This document shows positions 11,497 through 21,473 of a stretch of 64,000 bases of DNA, one piece after another. A program made the position numbers and the translations under genes. The DNA is from Urophycis tenuis. Taxonomy: Eukaryota; Chordata; Actinopteri; Gadiformes; Phycidae. The stretch spans positions 186,001-250,000 of the forward strand of contig JAXIVH010000169.1 in assembly GCA_036785325.1 (NCBI GenBank), written 5' to 3'. The number at the start of each line of letters is the position of its first letter. Positions within the stretch are counted from its first letter, which is position 1. The notes beneath the pieces were generated by a model, which saw only the letters and a program-made list of their open reading frames with translations, did not search any database and was not told the DNA's origin.

Positions 11497-11647
11497 ATCA
11501 TCACATTTTTGTATACATTTTTATTAATTAACATGACCTGCGCGAAAGGGGGAAAAATGAATGCGCGTCATTGTACCCAGCACTTCTGAAAATGCACTTC
11601 CGAATGCGTCTCTGTCCCCAGCACATTTAAAACCAAACCTACGCCCA
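10637..11647. mobile_element. 1011-bp DNA element inserted in L2, 11-bp TSD
   Basis: TGGTCCCACCC occurs at 10626-10636 and again at 11648-11658, flanking the insert. Removing one copy plus the insert (1022 bp) brings the upstream and downstream ORF2 frames into register. The ends are imperfect inverted repeats: GGCGCGTAG at the left, and GGGCGTAG as the reverse complement of the right, with further matches around GTGGGGAC/CTGGGGAC. There is no transposase coding inside, so it is non-autonomous. A 9-11 bp duplication would suit a Mutator-like element; the family is unproven. It contains a (GT)16 tract at 11462-11494. Confidence 0.75.
11462..11494 (+). repeat. (GT)n microsatellite
   Basis: About 16 GT units inside the 1011-bp insertion. 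Confidence 0.95.
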
Positions 11648-13440
11648 TGGTCCCACCCCCTCTCCTCTTTCACATTCCCCTCCATCACCGAAGTCGCTTC
11701 CCTTATTTCCAAATCAAAACCTTCCACCTGCCACCTGGACCCCCTCCCCTCCCCCCTCGTCAAAGCCTGCCTCCCCTCCCTGGCTCCACTTATTACTACC
11801 ATCATCCACTCCTCCCTCTCCTCTGGTATATTCCCCTCATCCTTGAAATCTGCAGCCATCTCCCCCATCCTCAAGAAACCCAGCGCTGACCCACAGGACT
11901 TCAATAACCTCCGGCCCATCTCCAATCTCCCCTTCCTGTCCAAAATCCTGGGAAAAACTGTTGCATCACAGCTCCACTCCCATCTCTCCCATAACAATCT
12001 CTTCGAAAAGTTCCAATCCGGTTTCCGTCCCCACCACAGTACTGAAACAGCCCTCATCAAAATCACAAACGACCTCCTCCTTGCTGCTGACACCGGTTCC
12101 CTCTCAATCCTCATCCTCCTGGACCTTACCGCTGCATTTGACACCATCTCCCACACCATCCTCCTGGACAGACTCGCCACCATTGGCATTACTGATACAC
12201 CCCACCTCTGGTTCACGTCCTACCTCTCCGCCCGGTCACAGTTCATCAAAATCAGTTCCCACAGCTCCCGTCCCTCCCCTGTCACTTCTGGCATCCCCCA
12301 AGGTTCTGTCCTTGGCCCCATCCTCTTCATCATCTACATCCTCCCCCTCGGTCAAATCTTCCGGAAACACAACATCCTCTTCCACTGCTACGCCGACGAT
12401 ACACAGCTCTACCACTCCACCTCACCCACCGCTCACTCGCCCCCCACTTCCCTCCTCAACTGTCTGACTGATCTTAACGCATGTTCACATCTAATCTCCT
12501 CCAACTCAACAGCAGCAAAACAGAAATCCTCCTGGTCGGAACCAAACACACCCTGTCCACCTCCCATAACCTCACCCTCTCCATCAACAATACCTCAATC
12601 TCCCCTTCAGCACAGGTCAAGAGTCTAGGTGTCATCCTAGACTCCACCCTCTCCCTCCAGGCCCACATCAACCACATCACCAGATCCGCCTACTTCCACC
12701 TCCGCAATATCAACCGCCTACGCCCTTCCCTCACACCCAGTTCAGCAGCCATCCTCATTCACTCCCTGGTGACATCCCGACTGGACTACTGCAACTCCCT
12801 CTTCTCCGGTCTCCCAGTCAAAACCCTCCATAAACTGCAACTTGTCCAGAATGCTGCAGCCCGGATCATCTCCAAAACCCCCACCTCCTGCCACATCACT
12901 CCTGTCCTCCACCAACTCCACTGGCTCCCCATCCGTCACCGCATCACCTTCAAAATACTCCTGCTCACCTTCAAAGCCCTGCACCACCTTGACCCCCCCT
13001 ACATCTCTGATCTCCTCCACATCCATGTCCCTCCCCGCTCCCTCCGCTCCTCCTCATCACTTTCACTATCCGTTCCTGCTGCCCACCTCGCATCATTCGG
13101 TCATCGCTCCTTCAGCTGTTCAGCCCCTCGCCTCTGGAACTCCCTCCCCCCCCACATCAGCAACATCCCCACCACCACCCAATTCAAAACTGCCATAAAG
13201 ACTCACCTCTTCACCCTGGCCTACCCCCATCTCTAGACATAAATCACTCACTCCCACCAACGACTATTATTATTTATTTTTTTACAAGTAATCTATTTTT
13301 TTTTTTTACTTGTATTTTGTATTTTGTTTTTCATTGTTTTTCATTGTTTGTTATTGTTGTTATTGTTGATTTTATATATGTATATATTTTAAATGTGATG
13401 TAAAGCGACCTTGAGGTATTATAAGAATTTCATTTTTATC

Positions 13441-14045
13441 TCTCCTTTCCTTCATTCTTTGTTTAAAGGAAATTGATTTAAGAGCACCTGGTGGTGGCGC
13501 TTCATCTCTACAGCCTGACTCGACCACTGATTCCTCAAGTTTTTCCAAGCTTTCAAGATAGAGTGCCCTTGGAAGAGTGTTTTGAAGTTGCTTGTGTATT
13601 TCTTTTTGATTGTCTGCTCTGACAGGTCGCCCTTGCAGCTCTGTTTTGCTGTGCACAACATTGTTGCCTCTGAAGGACACATGTGCTTTAAGTGTGGTCT
13701 CACTGTGCACAACGACATCAACACCTACTGGGCAGTCATTGAACAAGCAATAGCCAGAGCATTTAAAAAGAGGTGCATTCCTTGTTGACCCATGAACTTT
13801 GACCCTGTGTCCTGAAAATGCAAAACTGCAATGTGGATGGATTCCACGAATACCGGCTGAAATAATGTTCGTCCATTGCAATCCCTTGAAGTGGTCCTTG
13901 ATTTGAGTTTTCTGTAGTTTAATCCAAGCTGTGCGAGGAATAAAAAAAAAGGTGGTGCAGGAAGAGTCTGAGTAAAGAATTCTTCTTTGTCATGAGTGAC
14001 ATAGTCTTCATTATCACTCCAACTGTCACTGTCATCTTTTTGGAC
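13441..14045 (-). pseudogene. transposase-like gene, N-terminal exon, L2-interrupted
   Basis: The acceptor TTGTCTTGCAG precedes 14045. The exon starts VQKDDSDSWSDNEDYVTHDK (acidic), shifts frame at a T9 tract near 13945, and continues IPRTAWIKLQKTQIKDHFKG, HCSFAFSGHRVKV, CSGYCLFNDCPV and ESGCRDEAPPPGALKSI. The cysteine spacing may form a metal-binding site (inference). The exon stops where the L2 3' tail begins at about 13440. Its expected continuation lies about 6 kb away, beyond the L2 and the minisatellite. Confidence 0.55.
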
Positions 14046-14273
14046 CTGCAAGACAAAAGTAGTAATTGTAGGAGACTGTATTTTGTTTGTAAAATAGTTA
14101 GCCACACTTTGTTGCTTAATCATTTCAGATTAAACATTTCCAATGGATTTGAAATAATGGCTACTGCGGTATACATAGTTCTTTCTACATGTGTAACGTA
14201 TGTATTGAATGCACATAATGATAATAACTTAGTAATTCCTTGCATCTTCCTCTTGTTGAAACATTTTAGTCAC

Positions 14274-14479
14274 CTTTGATTCTTCTTTATTTCCATCCTC
14301 TTGTCCAAATTCTTTCTCTTTTAAACTTCTGTACTTTACGTCATCCTCTTCTTTGATGTTGTCATTGTCGTCGTTGTTTTGTATATTGCATGTCTTCTGT
14401 TCATCTTCCTCCACTGGTACAACTTCTGGTACATCATTGTTGTCCACAACAGTGTCAGTAATGTATCTCCACCTGAAGC
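14274..14479 (-). pseudogene. transposase-like gene, acidic exon
   Basis: The acceptor CTAATATCAG precedes 14479 and the donor GTGACT follows 14274. It encodes FRWRYITDTVVDNNDVPEVV followed by a Glu/Asp-rich linker. The phase needed for this frame does not match exon 2, a further sign of decay. Confidence 0.5.
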
Positions 14480-14640
14480 CTGATATTAGAAACATGACAT
14501 AAAGTTTAAACAGACAACATATTACAGAGACTATATCACGACCCAGCAATAACAATAGATGGACATTTGTGTTTCAGAATTTTATAAACAGTTTAATCCT
14601 AATATACCAGTAGACAGACAGACAGATAGATTTTACATAC

Positions 14641-14761
14641 CTTCATACTTTTGATGTGTGACCTCTTAAGTCTATCTATTTGTGGATATGTTCGGTACAC
14701 CCAAAACCGTGCACAGCTCTTCCCAGAAGTTATGGCCCTTTGATGGACTTTCCCCTGTTTT
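14641..14761 (-). pseudogene. transposase-like gene, exon 2
   Basis: A 121-nt exon with a pyrimidine-rich acceptor (GTCCTTTCTGAGCAG) and a GTATGT donor. In phase with exon 1 it reads KQGKVHQRAITSGKSCARFW then VYRTYPQIDRLKRSHIKSMK with no stop. Confidence 0.5.
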
Positions 14762-15301
14762 CTGCTCAGAAAGGACTAGGATGTGTTTTGAAATATCTCC
14801 ATGAGATATAAATTTTGTTGTGGACTGTTGAGGCAAATGCAGATTTTAGTACCAGTGCTTAACAGGGAAGTTTTGCATAACAATACACAGAAGAAAATAA
14901 TGTTCAAGCTTAAAATGTTAGACATGTGTAATTGGAATTAAATAAAGGAATACATAAAAAAAATAGTGTATTCGTACCCTTGGTACTTTTAGTCTATGTG
15001 GCTATGAACACCATTTTCGATGCGTGTGCACGGAATTGCGCAGGCTTTTCTTGGGAGAACATGGCGAATCAGAAAGGTTTAGGCTTTTACTGTCCATGGG
15101 TTGGTAATAACGGTTCTGATATTTCTGATGGAAAAGTGGTCTTTTATTTCCATAATCTTAGTTCAGTGAACGCATAAACCCTTTTGTTAGTTAGCAGTTA
15201 AAAAAAAGCGATCTATTTGTTTACCTTTACCAAGCAACCGAAGTTTCTAGACTGATCACTAATTACCAAGTGGTCAACTCTTGCCTTGCATGTACTAGGT
15301 A
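14762..15301. other. intron-like DNA, nothing recognised
   Basis: No repeat family or exon could be supported here. Confidence 0.35.
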
Positions 15302-15372
15302 CTGATGGTGTAGTGGTTAGAGGATAGCTCATTACTTCAGTGGTCGGGGGTTCGATCCCCAGCCGACGCAAT
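15302..15372 (+). repeat. tRNA-like sequence, SINE head or tRNA relic
   Basis: An A-box-like GGTGTAGTGGTTAGAGGA and a B-box GGGGTTCGATCCCC lie at roughly tRNA spacing, followed by (ATTT)n. The acceptor stem does not pair cleanly, so a tRNA-derived SINE head or decayed tRNA is more likely than a working tRNA. Confidence 0.55.
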
Positions 15373-15867
15373 TTATTTATTTATTTTCATTTGGGACTGG
15401 ATAACGGTATTTGCATGCCATAATGCAAGTGTATCAACTTCCGAATAAACTTAGTCACATCAGTGTAAGCTACAGTACACATGTAGTTGTGTGTTGTATA
15501 ATTTCAAGATGACATTACATCTGAATGTAGCAATAAGTCAAAGATTAAAGTAACTTAAAGTAAGTAAGTACAAGGGTGCGAATAGCATTCACTTCTAATT
15601 GCACCATGGCGCAAATAGCATATACTGCAAATTGTAACAGGGGTACAAATAGCCTCACCCAAAACATTATTTGGTGCAAATTTAGTGCATTATCTTAGTG
15701 CAAATCAAAATTTGAAAATGCATATAATTCTTACCTTTCCAAATATTCTGAAGACAATTCTAGATAGAAAATATTTAAGAAAAAATAACACAATTAAGTT
15801 AAATTTCAATGTAAGTATTAAGATCAAGATCAAGTATTATGCAAAAACTTACTTAACCTAGACTTAC
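15373..15867. other. intron-like AT-rich DNA
   Basis: Nothing recognised between the tRNA-like sequence and the presumed first exon. Confidence 0.35.
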
Positions 15868-15893
15868 CCATATTTTCTCTTTTGCTCTTTCAT
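15868..15893 (-). pseudogene. transposase-like gene, presumed exon 1 coding part
   Basis: ATG at 15893 gives MKEQKRKY plus two bases, then the donor GTAAGTC. The phase (2) fits exon 2. The same frame is open upstream to ATGs at 16058 and 16055, but these lie upstream of the transcription start expected from the TATA box, so 15893 is preferred. Confidence 0.4.
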
Positions 15894-16067
15894 TGTGTGG
15901 TGTATGTAGATCGAGAGAAATTTCTTGGAGGGTTTCTCAATTGAGCAATGTAATGAAATAAACAATAGCGGAATGCACTGATCCAGTAACGTAAATCGAT
16001 CGACTTGTGGAAAATCACAACTCCACCCTGTCAAAATAAACACGCCCTCTGTCATCATTACCTGAGG

Positions 16068-16089
16068 TTTTATAAGCACGCCCCGCCCC
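16068..16089 (-). promoter_or_regulatory. GC box plus TATA box
   Basis: On the minus strand GGGGCGGGG (16089-16081) is followed 6 bp later by TATAAAA (16074-16068). A start near 16040 would give a ~150-nt 5' UTR ahead of the exon with MKEQKRKY. Motif match only. Confidence 0.45.
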
Positions 16090-16096
16090 CCCCACT

Positions 16097-16437
16097 GCAG
16101 AGCAAAGGAGCACACCGGAGGCACCTTTCTTATAGTGGATGCCTTAGTTAGTATAAAACCATCCACCTACTAATGTTTACTTTATTTTATTTCTTAGAAA
16201 ATAAATTACATTTAACAGCTCACTGGATCTTGGGTGTTTCAATGTGCACACCACATTGGATGTTCCTGAACCACCACCAGAGCACAGATAGATAGTTTTT
16301 CACTAGCTATGTACAACACAATAATATGAAGAAATATTTCATTTGCTGTATCTTAGGAATTCAAACCTTTTCGAAAAAATTGGAAAATTAAGTGCCACAT
16401 GGAGATGTAAAATAAAATAAGACATATGGTGGGAATA
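16097..16437. other. no gene seen
   Basis: Upstream flank of the candidate promoter up to the LINE 3' end. Nothing recognised. Confidence 0.35.
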
Positions 16438-16689
16438 AGTCAAGTCAAGTCAACTTTATTTTCCGTTTCCATGAATGTACAGCACATACACAAAAACCAA
16501 AATGCTGTTTCCGTCGATCCCTAGTGCTAGACACGCATGCCAGATATAAATAAAAATATAAAAAAATATGAATACAAAAAATCTAAAGGGGGTTGTGAAT
16601 ATAAACAAACAATATGAACAGTGTATGAGGTGCGGTATGGACCGTAATAAACAGTAATAACTAAACAGTATGGACAGTTAAAGTGTCTG

Positions 16690-16825
16690 TGCATGGTGGT
16701 GGGGGAGTGGTGGGGGGCTGTGTATGGTGGTTGGGGAGTGGTGGGGGGCTGTGTATGGTGGTGGGGGGCTGTGTATGGTGGTGGGGGAGTGGTGGGGGGC
16801 TGTGCATGGTGGTGAGCAGGTGTGT
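16690..16825 (+). repeat. G-rich minisatellite, quadruplex-prone
   Basis: Imperfect copies of TGTATGGTGGTGGGGGAGTG plus GTGGGGGGC, about 31 bp, at least four times. Multiple G-runs of 5-6 on the plus strand could fold into G-quadruplexes. It sits in the 3' region of the family A LINE. Confidence 0.8.
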
Positions 16826-17050
16826 GGTGGTCGATTTGTGGGGGTTGAAGTCCAGGCTCTTGGGGAGAGGGGTTGTGTGCAGGTGTCCGGGGTTGAATGG
16901 GTGGGGGTCAATGTCAATGTCCATTGTTTGTGTTTGTGCAGGCAGAGGGCAGAGAAAGAAGTGGGGTCAGTGCTGGGTGGGAGTTTAGCATCCTGACCGC
17001 CTGATTGACGAAACTGTCCTTCAGTCTGCTGGTCCTTGCCTTGAGACTCC

Positions 17051-17895
17051 TCATCCTACTCCCAGAGGGCAGGAGGTTGAAGAGGCAGTGGGTGGGGTGG
17101 GGTCACCCGCAATGCTGAGTGCTTTGCTGGACAGGCGTGTGTTGTATATGTCCTGGAGGGAGGGTAGGGGGGCACCGATGATCTTCTCAGCTGCTCTCAC
17201 TATGTGCTGCAGGGTCTTCCTACAGGATGTAGTGCAGCCACCGTACCACACAGTGATGCAGCTGGTCAGGATGCTCTCGGTGGTTCCCCGGTAGAAGGAG
17301 CACATGATGGGGGCAGGTGCTCTCGCTGTCCGATGTTTGCGGAGAAAGTAGAGGCACTGCTGAGCTTTGCCGGCCAGTGATGCGGTGTTGCGGCTCCAGG
17401 AGAGGTCCTCAGTGAGATGCACCCCCAGGAACGTGGTGCTGCTCACTCTCTCCACAGCAGCACCATTGATGGTCAGTGGGGGGTGCTGGGTGGAGGCTCT
17501 CCGGAAGTCGACAACAATCTCCTTCGTCTTCTGCACCACTCGGCCAGCTGGCTCACCTCTTCCCTGTAGTTGGACTCATCGTTGTGGTTGATGAGCCCCA
17601 CCACAGTCGTGTTGTCCGCAAACTTGACAAAGAGGTTGTTGCTGAATGATGGAGTGCAGTCATGGGTCAGCAGGGTGAAGAGAAGGGGGCTGAGCATGCA
17701 TCCTTGGGAGGCCCCTGTGTTCAGCATGATTGTGCTGGATGCGTTCCTGCCGACCCTGACTGCCTGCGGTCTACCGGTCAGGAAGTCCAACAACCAGTTA
17801 CATAGTGAGGTCTGCAGTCCTACACAGTCCAGCTTCCTGATCAGCTGCTGAGGGATGATCGTGTTGAAGGCTGAACTAAAGTCAAGAACAGGATA
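17051..17895 (-). pseudogene. family A LINE reverse transcriptase, C-terminal half
   Basis: Reads from the SSAFN palm motif region through LLDFLTGRPQAV, the FADNTTV box (usual YADD/FADD degraded to FADN), KTKEIVVDFRR, and the C-terminal SCRKTLQHIVRAAEKIIG. There are at least two frame changes. The missing second Asp in the palm motif means no polymerase activity. Confidence 0.75.
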
Positions 17896-17986
17896 CTCAC
17901 ATATAATAATAATAATAATAAATCAGTCTTGTATAGCGCATTTCTAGGACCCAATGCGCTTCACAAAAAAAAAAAAAAAAAAAAAG

Positions 17987-19861
17987 TCATATGAAGTTCT
18001 TGTAAGTGATTTTAAAAATGTGAGTTTTGAGGAGTGATTTGAAAGAATAAATGGACTTGGCCTCTCTAACGGAGGTGGGGAGATTGTTCCAGAGTGCAGG
18101 TGCAGCACAGCTGAAGGCCCGTCCTCCCATGGTGACTAGCCTGTAGCGAGGCTGTAGAAGGGTGGTGGAGTTAGAGGAGCGAAGGGTGCGTGTGGGCCGG
18201 GATACAGTGATGAGTTCTGAGAGATAGGATGGACTGCTGGAGTGGATGGCTTGGTAAGCAAGTACAAGGACCTTGTAGTTGATACGTTGGCGGATGGGGA
18301 GCCAGTGTAGTTTGAAGAGCACAGGGGAGATGTGCTCACGGGGAGAGGTGTGGGTAAGGAGCCTAGCAGCACAGTTTTGGACATACTGCAGCCGGTTGAT
18401 GGTCTTGTCCGTTGCTCCCACAAGAAGGGCGTTGCAGTAGTCCAAGCGGGAGGACATGAAAGCGTGGATGAGGCGCTCTGCAGCAGGTTGTGAGAGGTAA
18501 CGGCGAATGCGAGCAATATTCCTCAGATGGAAAAAGGGGACTTTTGTGACCTGCTTGATGTGAGCCTCAAACGAGAGCTGGCTGTCAAGGTAGACTCCCA
18601 GGTTGCGAACCTGTGTTGAGGGGAGGACCTGGACGCCATCAATATCCAGAGAAAAAATAGCAAGCTGTTTTAGCGTGGTCTTGGTGCCAAGGAGGATCAC
18701 CTCTGTTTTGCCACAGTTTAATTGGAGAAAGCTTAGTTGCATCCAGGCTTTGATATCCTGCAGGCAGCTGGCGAGGAATGAGGTGGCTTTTTGAATGTTG
18801 CTGTTGGTGGTGGACACATATAGTTGTGTGTCATCAGCATAACAGTGGTAGCCAAGGCCGTATTTTCGGATGATGCTACCCAGTGGAAGCATGTAGATGG
18901 AGAAGAGCAACGGCCCAAGGACCGAGCCTTGTGGAACACCTTGGTGAATCATCATGCTTTCTGACATGCTGGACCCAATGGTGACATGATGGGAGCGGCC
19001 AGAGAGGTAGGAGCGAAACCATTCAAGAGCTGATCCAGTTAGGCCGAGGAGGTCCTTCATACGGTCCAGGAGGATGTTGTGGTTGACCGTATCAAATGCT
19101 GCACTCAGGTCCAGGAGGATCAGGATGGAGTTAGCACCAGAGTCAGCAGACAGCAGCAGGTCGTTGGTGACCCTCACTAAGGCCGTCTCAGTGCTGTGTC
19201 TTGCTCTGAATCCAGACTGGAAGGGTTCAAGAAGGTCTTGGTCAGTCAGGTGCTGTTGTAGCTGGCCGGAGACAACACGCTCTAGGACTTTGGCCAGGAA
19301 GGGGAGGTTGGAAATGGGCCTGAAGTTAGACAGCTCAGATGGGTTTGCACCTACTTTCTTGAGAACGGGAGTGACAGCTGCATGTTTGAGTTCATCTGGA
19401 ACTATCCCGGTGCTGAGGGATGTATTGATGATGGCTGTGATGGAAGGCACCAAGGCAGGTAGGCAGATCTTGACCAAAGGTGTTGGGAGATGGTCAAGAG
19501 AGCAGGTGGTGTTCCTCATCTGGTTGGCCAATTCAGTCACAGCAGCTGTGTTGGTTGGAGCAAAGGTGGAGAGACCAGTGACTGGAAGGACAGGTGATGG
19601 CAGCTCCACAGCACTGGGTGGCATGGAGAGAATTGTGTTATTAATGGAGTCAATTTTATCTTGGAAATAATGAAGAAAGTTGTTGCACTGCTCAGTGGAG
19701 GAGGTAACAGCAGTGTTGGCAGGTCGGAGGAACCGGTTCACTGTGGAGAACAGGACTCGTGAGTCCGTACTACTATTGATGAGAGTTGAGTAATAGGATG
19801 ACTGGGCAGTGATTAAAGCTGTTTTGTAATCTTTTTGATGCTTGCTCAAACATCTGGACAT
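17987..19861 (-). CDS. L2 reverse transcriptase, long open frame
   Basis: 624 open codons. Residues 1-100 form the linker, followed by the RT: CSLDHLPTPLVKICLPALVP, LSNFRPISNLPFLAKVLERV, GFRARHSTETALVRVTND, ILLDLSAAFDTVNHNILLDR, IHQGVPQGSVLGPLLFSIYM and CYADDTQLY (catalytic Asp pair), thumb VRNLGVYLDSQLSFEAHI, and C-terminal SRLDYCNALLVG and HWLPIRQRINYKVLVLAYQA. The RT copies the element's RNA at a nicked target. The frame is intact, but the endonuclease is in another frame and truncated, so the element cannot be autonomous. The element is probably young. Confidence 0.85.
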   Translation of the reverse strand: MSRCLSKHQKDYKTALITAQSSYYSTLINSSTDSRVLFSTVNRFLRPANTAVTSSTEQCNNFLHYFQDKIDSINNTILSMPPSAVELPSPVLPVTGLSTFAPTNTAAVTELANQMRNTTCSLDHLPTPLVKICLPALVPSITAIINTSLSTGIVPDELKHAAVTPVLKKVGANPSELSNFRPISNLPFLAKVLERVVSGQLQQHLTDQDLLEPFQSGFRARHSTETALVRVTNDLLLSADSGANSILILLDLSAAFDTVNHNILLDRMKDLLGLTGSALEWFRSYLSGRSHHVTIGSSMSESMMIHQGVPQGSVLGPLLFSIYMLPLGSIIRKYGLGYHCYADDTQLYVSTTNSNIQKATSFLASCLQDIKAWMQLSFLQLNCGKTEVILLGTKTTLKQLAIFSLDIDGVQVLPSTQVRNLGVYLDSQLSFEAHIKQVTKVPFFHLRNIARIRRYLSQPAAERLIHAFMSSRLDYCNALLVGATDKTINRLQYVQNCAARLLTHTSPREHISPVLFKLHWLPIRQRINYKVLVLAYQAIHSSSPSYLSELITVSRPTRTLRSSNSTTLLQPRYRLVTMGGRAFSCAAPALWNNLPTSVREAKSIYSFKSLLKTHIFKITYKNFI

Positions 19862-20632
19862 GGACTGTTAGACCGGTCTTCTTGTACTGGCGTTCGAGTT
19901 TTCTGCCTTTTATCTTGAGTGAGCGGAGCTCTTCATTATACCAAGGAGAGGATTTGAAGAAGGACACTGTGCGTTCCTTTAAAGGGGCTACTTCATCTAA
20001 AACAGAGACCAGGTATGAATCGAAGGTGGCAACAGAGTCAGTGGTGGGGAGGTTTGTAATGGTACTGGAGAGCAGGGTTGTGTCCACAGATTTCAAATTC
20101 CTGAATTTAATTGTGCGTTTCATAGGGGTGGGGGGGCGGGGCATTTCCAGGTCACAGGTGATGAGGATGTGGTCACTTAGCCCAGAAACTGTGCCCTCAA
20201 TGCTAGAGGACTTCACCCCGGCAGTGCATATGAGGTCAAGCGTATGTCCTTTATTGTGGGTAGCAAAGTCAATGTGCTGCTTGAGGCCAAAGTTCTCAAG
20301 CAGAGAGGCCAGACTAGCAGAGGAACTGCATTCAGGACGGTCAACATGGATGTTTAGATCACCAAGGACAACCATGGCAGGACAGGTTGAGCTCAAAAGA
20401 GTCAGGAGCTCAGACAGCTCAGCAAAAAAAGCACTATTGGGCATAGGAGGAGGGCGATAGATCAACACTACCATGACTGAAATATGGCCAGATAGGATAA
20501 ATGCCATGCATTCAAAGGAAGTGAGTGGTGGTATATCTGAGCTTTTCACACTGAAAACAGTATTATATATAACGGCAATTCCTCCTCCTGATCCAGTAGT
20601 GCGAGGGCAGGAGAGGTAGCTATAACCATATG
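19845..20632 (-). pseudogene. L2 endonuclease, N-terminally truncated
   Basis: AP-type endonuclease remnant: GSGGGIAVIYN, VLIYRPPPMPN, VVLGDLNIHVD (DLN motif), HTLDLICT and LSDHILIT (SDH catalytic pair). It lacks the first ~80 residues with the catalytic Asn/Glu. It is joined in frame at its N-terminus to family A RT text, making a long chimeric frame (19773-21056) that is an accident of insertion. A frame change near 19850 separates it from the RT. Confidence 0.8.
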
Positions 20633-21243
20633 AGTCCTTGGTCTCCAGGTGGGCCAGTGCTGAGTGGAGGACAGTTGAGATTGCATCATTGGTCGACCTG
20701 TTGGCCCGATATGCAAACTGATATGGGTCCAGTGAAGGGGGGAGGATGGATTTGATGTGCTGCATGACCAGCCGCTCGAAGCACTTCATGATGATGGGGG
20801 TCAGTGCAACGGGGCGGTAGTCGTTGAAGCAGGATGGAGAGGCCTTCTTCGGTACCGGGATGATGATGGTGCTCTTGAAGCAAGTGGGGACAACAGCTTG
20901 GCTCAGGGAGGTGTTGAACATGTCTGTGAGGACATCTGTGAGCTCCTCAGCACAGTCCTTCAACACACGACCAGGAATGTTGTCAGGCCCTGCAGCCTTG
21001 TGAGCATTGATCCTGGAGAGGGATCTCCTCACACTGGCTGGAGAGAGGCACAACACCTGGTCATCTGCAGGGGGTGGTGACTTCTGTGCAGGGGTGCTGT
21101 TGTCTGCTTCAAACCGTCCACAGAAGTTATTGAGGTTGTTCAGCAGAGTGATGTCACTGTCACAGGACTGTGGCTGGGGTTTATAGTCTGTGATGGTCTG
21201 TATCCCCTGCCAAAGTCTCCTAGTGTCTCTGCTGTCAGTGAAG
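20633..21243 (-). pseudogene. family A LINE, linker and RT N-terminal part
   Basis: Begins abruptly at 21243 (SRDTRRLWQGIQTITDYKP) and proceeds through LSPASVRRSLSRINAHKAAG, VPKKASPSCFNDYRPVALTP and FERLVMQHIKS to HLETKDSY, where the L2 begins. The continuation is at 17895. Confidence 0.8.
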
Positions 21244-21473
21244 TAAAATATAATTTAAGTAATTAATAAAACAATAAAAAAAAAAAAAAAATTAAGGAGT
21301 GCACATAAATAAGAAACAGAAACATCAGGCCAATAGCTTGAAAAAACGACAAAATGTTTCTTTTGTTCATTTAATAGCTTATTTATTGATTCCAAAATGA
21401 ATTTATAGGAAATTGTTGCAGAAAATAAAAATTAAAAGCCATGTCAGAAGTACCCTGGAACCTTAAAGGGATA

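Larger units (their letters stand above)
9405..13236 (+). pseudogene. LINE ORF2, endonuclease-reverse transcriptase, broken
   Basis: The endonuclease starts right after the poly(C): LGLLNIRSLTKKT, LSLTETW (catalytic Glu), IYRPPKPNN, then GNFNIHMD and, after the TGA at 9846-9848, HILDLL and VTDHVPI. The linker runs to 10636. After the insertion the RT reads KPSTCHLDPLPSPLVK, LRPISNLPFLSKIL, GFRPHHSTETAL, LLDLTAAFDTISH, SGIPQGSVLGPILF and CYADDTQLY. A frame change near 12480 is followed by the thumb and C-terminal domain (VKSLGVILDSTLS, SRLDYCNSLF, HWLPIRHRITFKILLL) up to the stop at 13236. It needs at least three repairs to be read through, so it is inactive. Confidence 0.85.
8028..13440 (+). 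mobile_element. near full-length L2/CR1-type LINE, split by an insertion
   Basis: Two-ORF non-LTR retrotransposon: ORF1 with an SGNH esterase-like domain, then ORF2 with AP endonuclease and reverse transcriptase. The 3' UTR ends in GTAAAGCGACCTTGAGG, an L2-type tail. The ORF1 frame opens at a TAG ending near 8030 with no ATG, so the 5' end is probably truncated. ORF2 has a TGA at 9846-9848, a 1011-bp DNA insertion at 10637, and a frame change near 12480. The element interrupts an exon of the minus-strand transposase-like gene. Confidence 0.85.
17896..20632 (-). mobile_element. 5'-truncated L2 LINE nested in family A
   Basis: Begins at 20632 inside the AP endonuclease and ends at 17896 in an (ATT)n tail after a TGTATAGCGC/AAGCGCATTGGGTCC 3' UTR. 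CAT at both edges may be a short target duplication. Family A coding resumes on each side at adjacent codons, which proves nesting and relative age. Confidence 0.85.
16438..21243 (-). mobile_element. family A LINE, split by a nested L2
   Basis: A jockey/CR1-superfamily LINE on the minus strand. The 5' part (21243-20633) carries KAAGPDNIPGRVLKDCAEEL, DYRPVALTPI and PYQFAYRANRSTNDAIS. The 3' part (17895-16438) carries SSAFNTII-type text, LLDFLTGRPQAVRVG, GASQGCMLSPLLFTLLT, FADNTTVVGLIN, FLGVHLTEDLSW and ITVWYGGC, then the A-T rich 3' end with a (TTGAC)n-like tail. Endonuclease is missing (5' truncated) and the frames are broken. The same family recurs at 22735, 27413, 29400 and 56058. Confidence 0.8.

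Noticed and set aside
12742..13026. Acidic 94-codon minus-strand frame
   Set aside because: Antisense of the L2 RT C-terminal domain.
15302..15372. Working tRNA gene
   Set aside because: A and B boxes match, but stems do not pair as a cloverleaf; SINE head or relic fits better.
19074..19670. 198-codon plus-strand frame
   Set aside because: Antisense shadow of the L2 reverse transcriptase, which has clear RT motifs.
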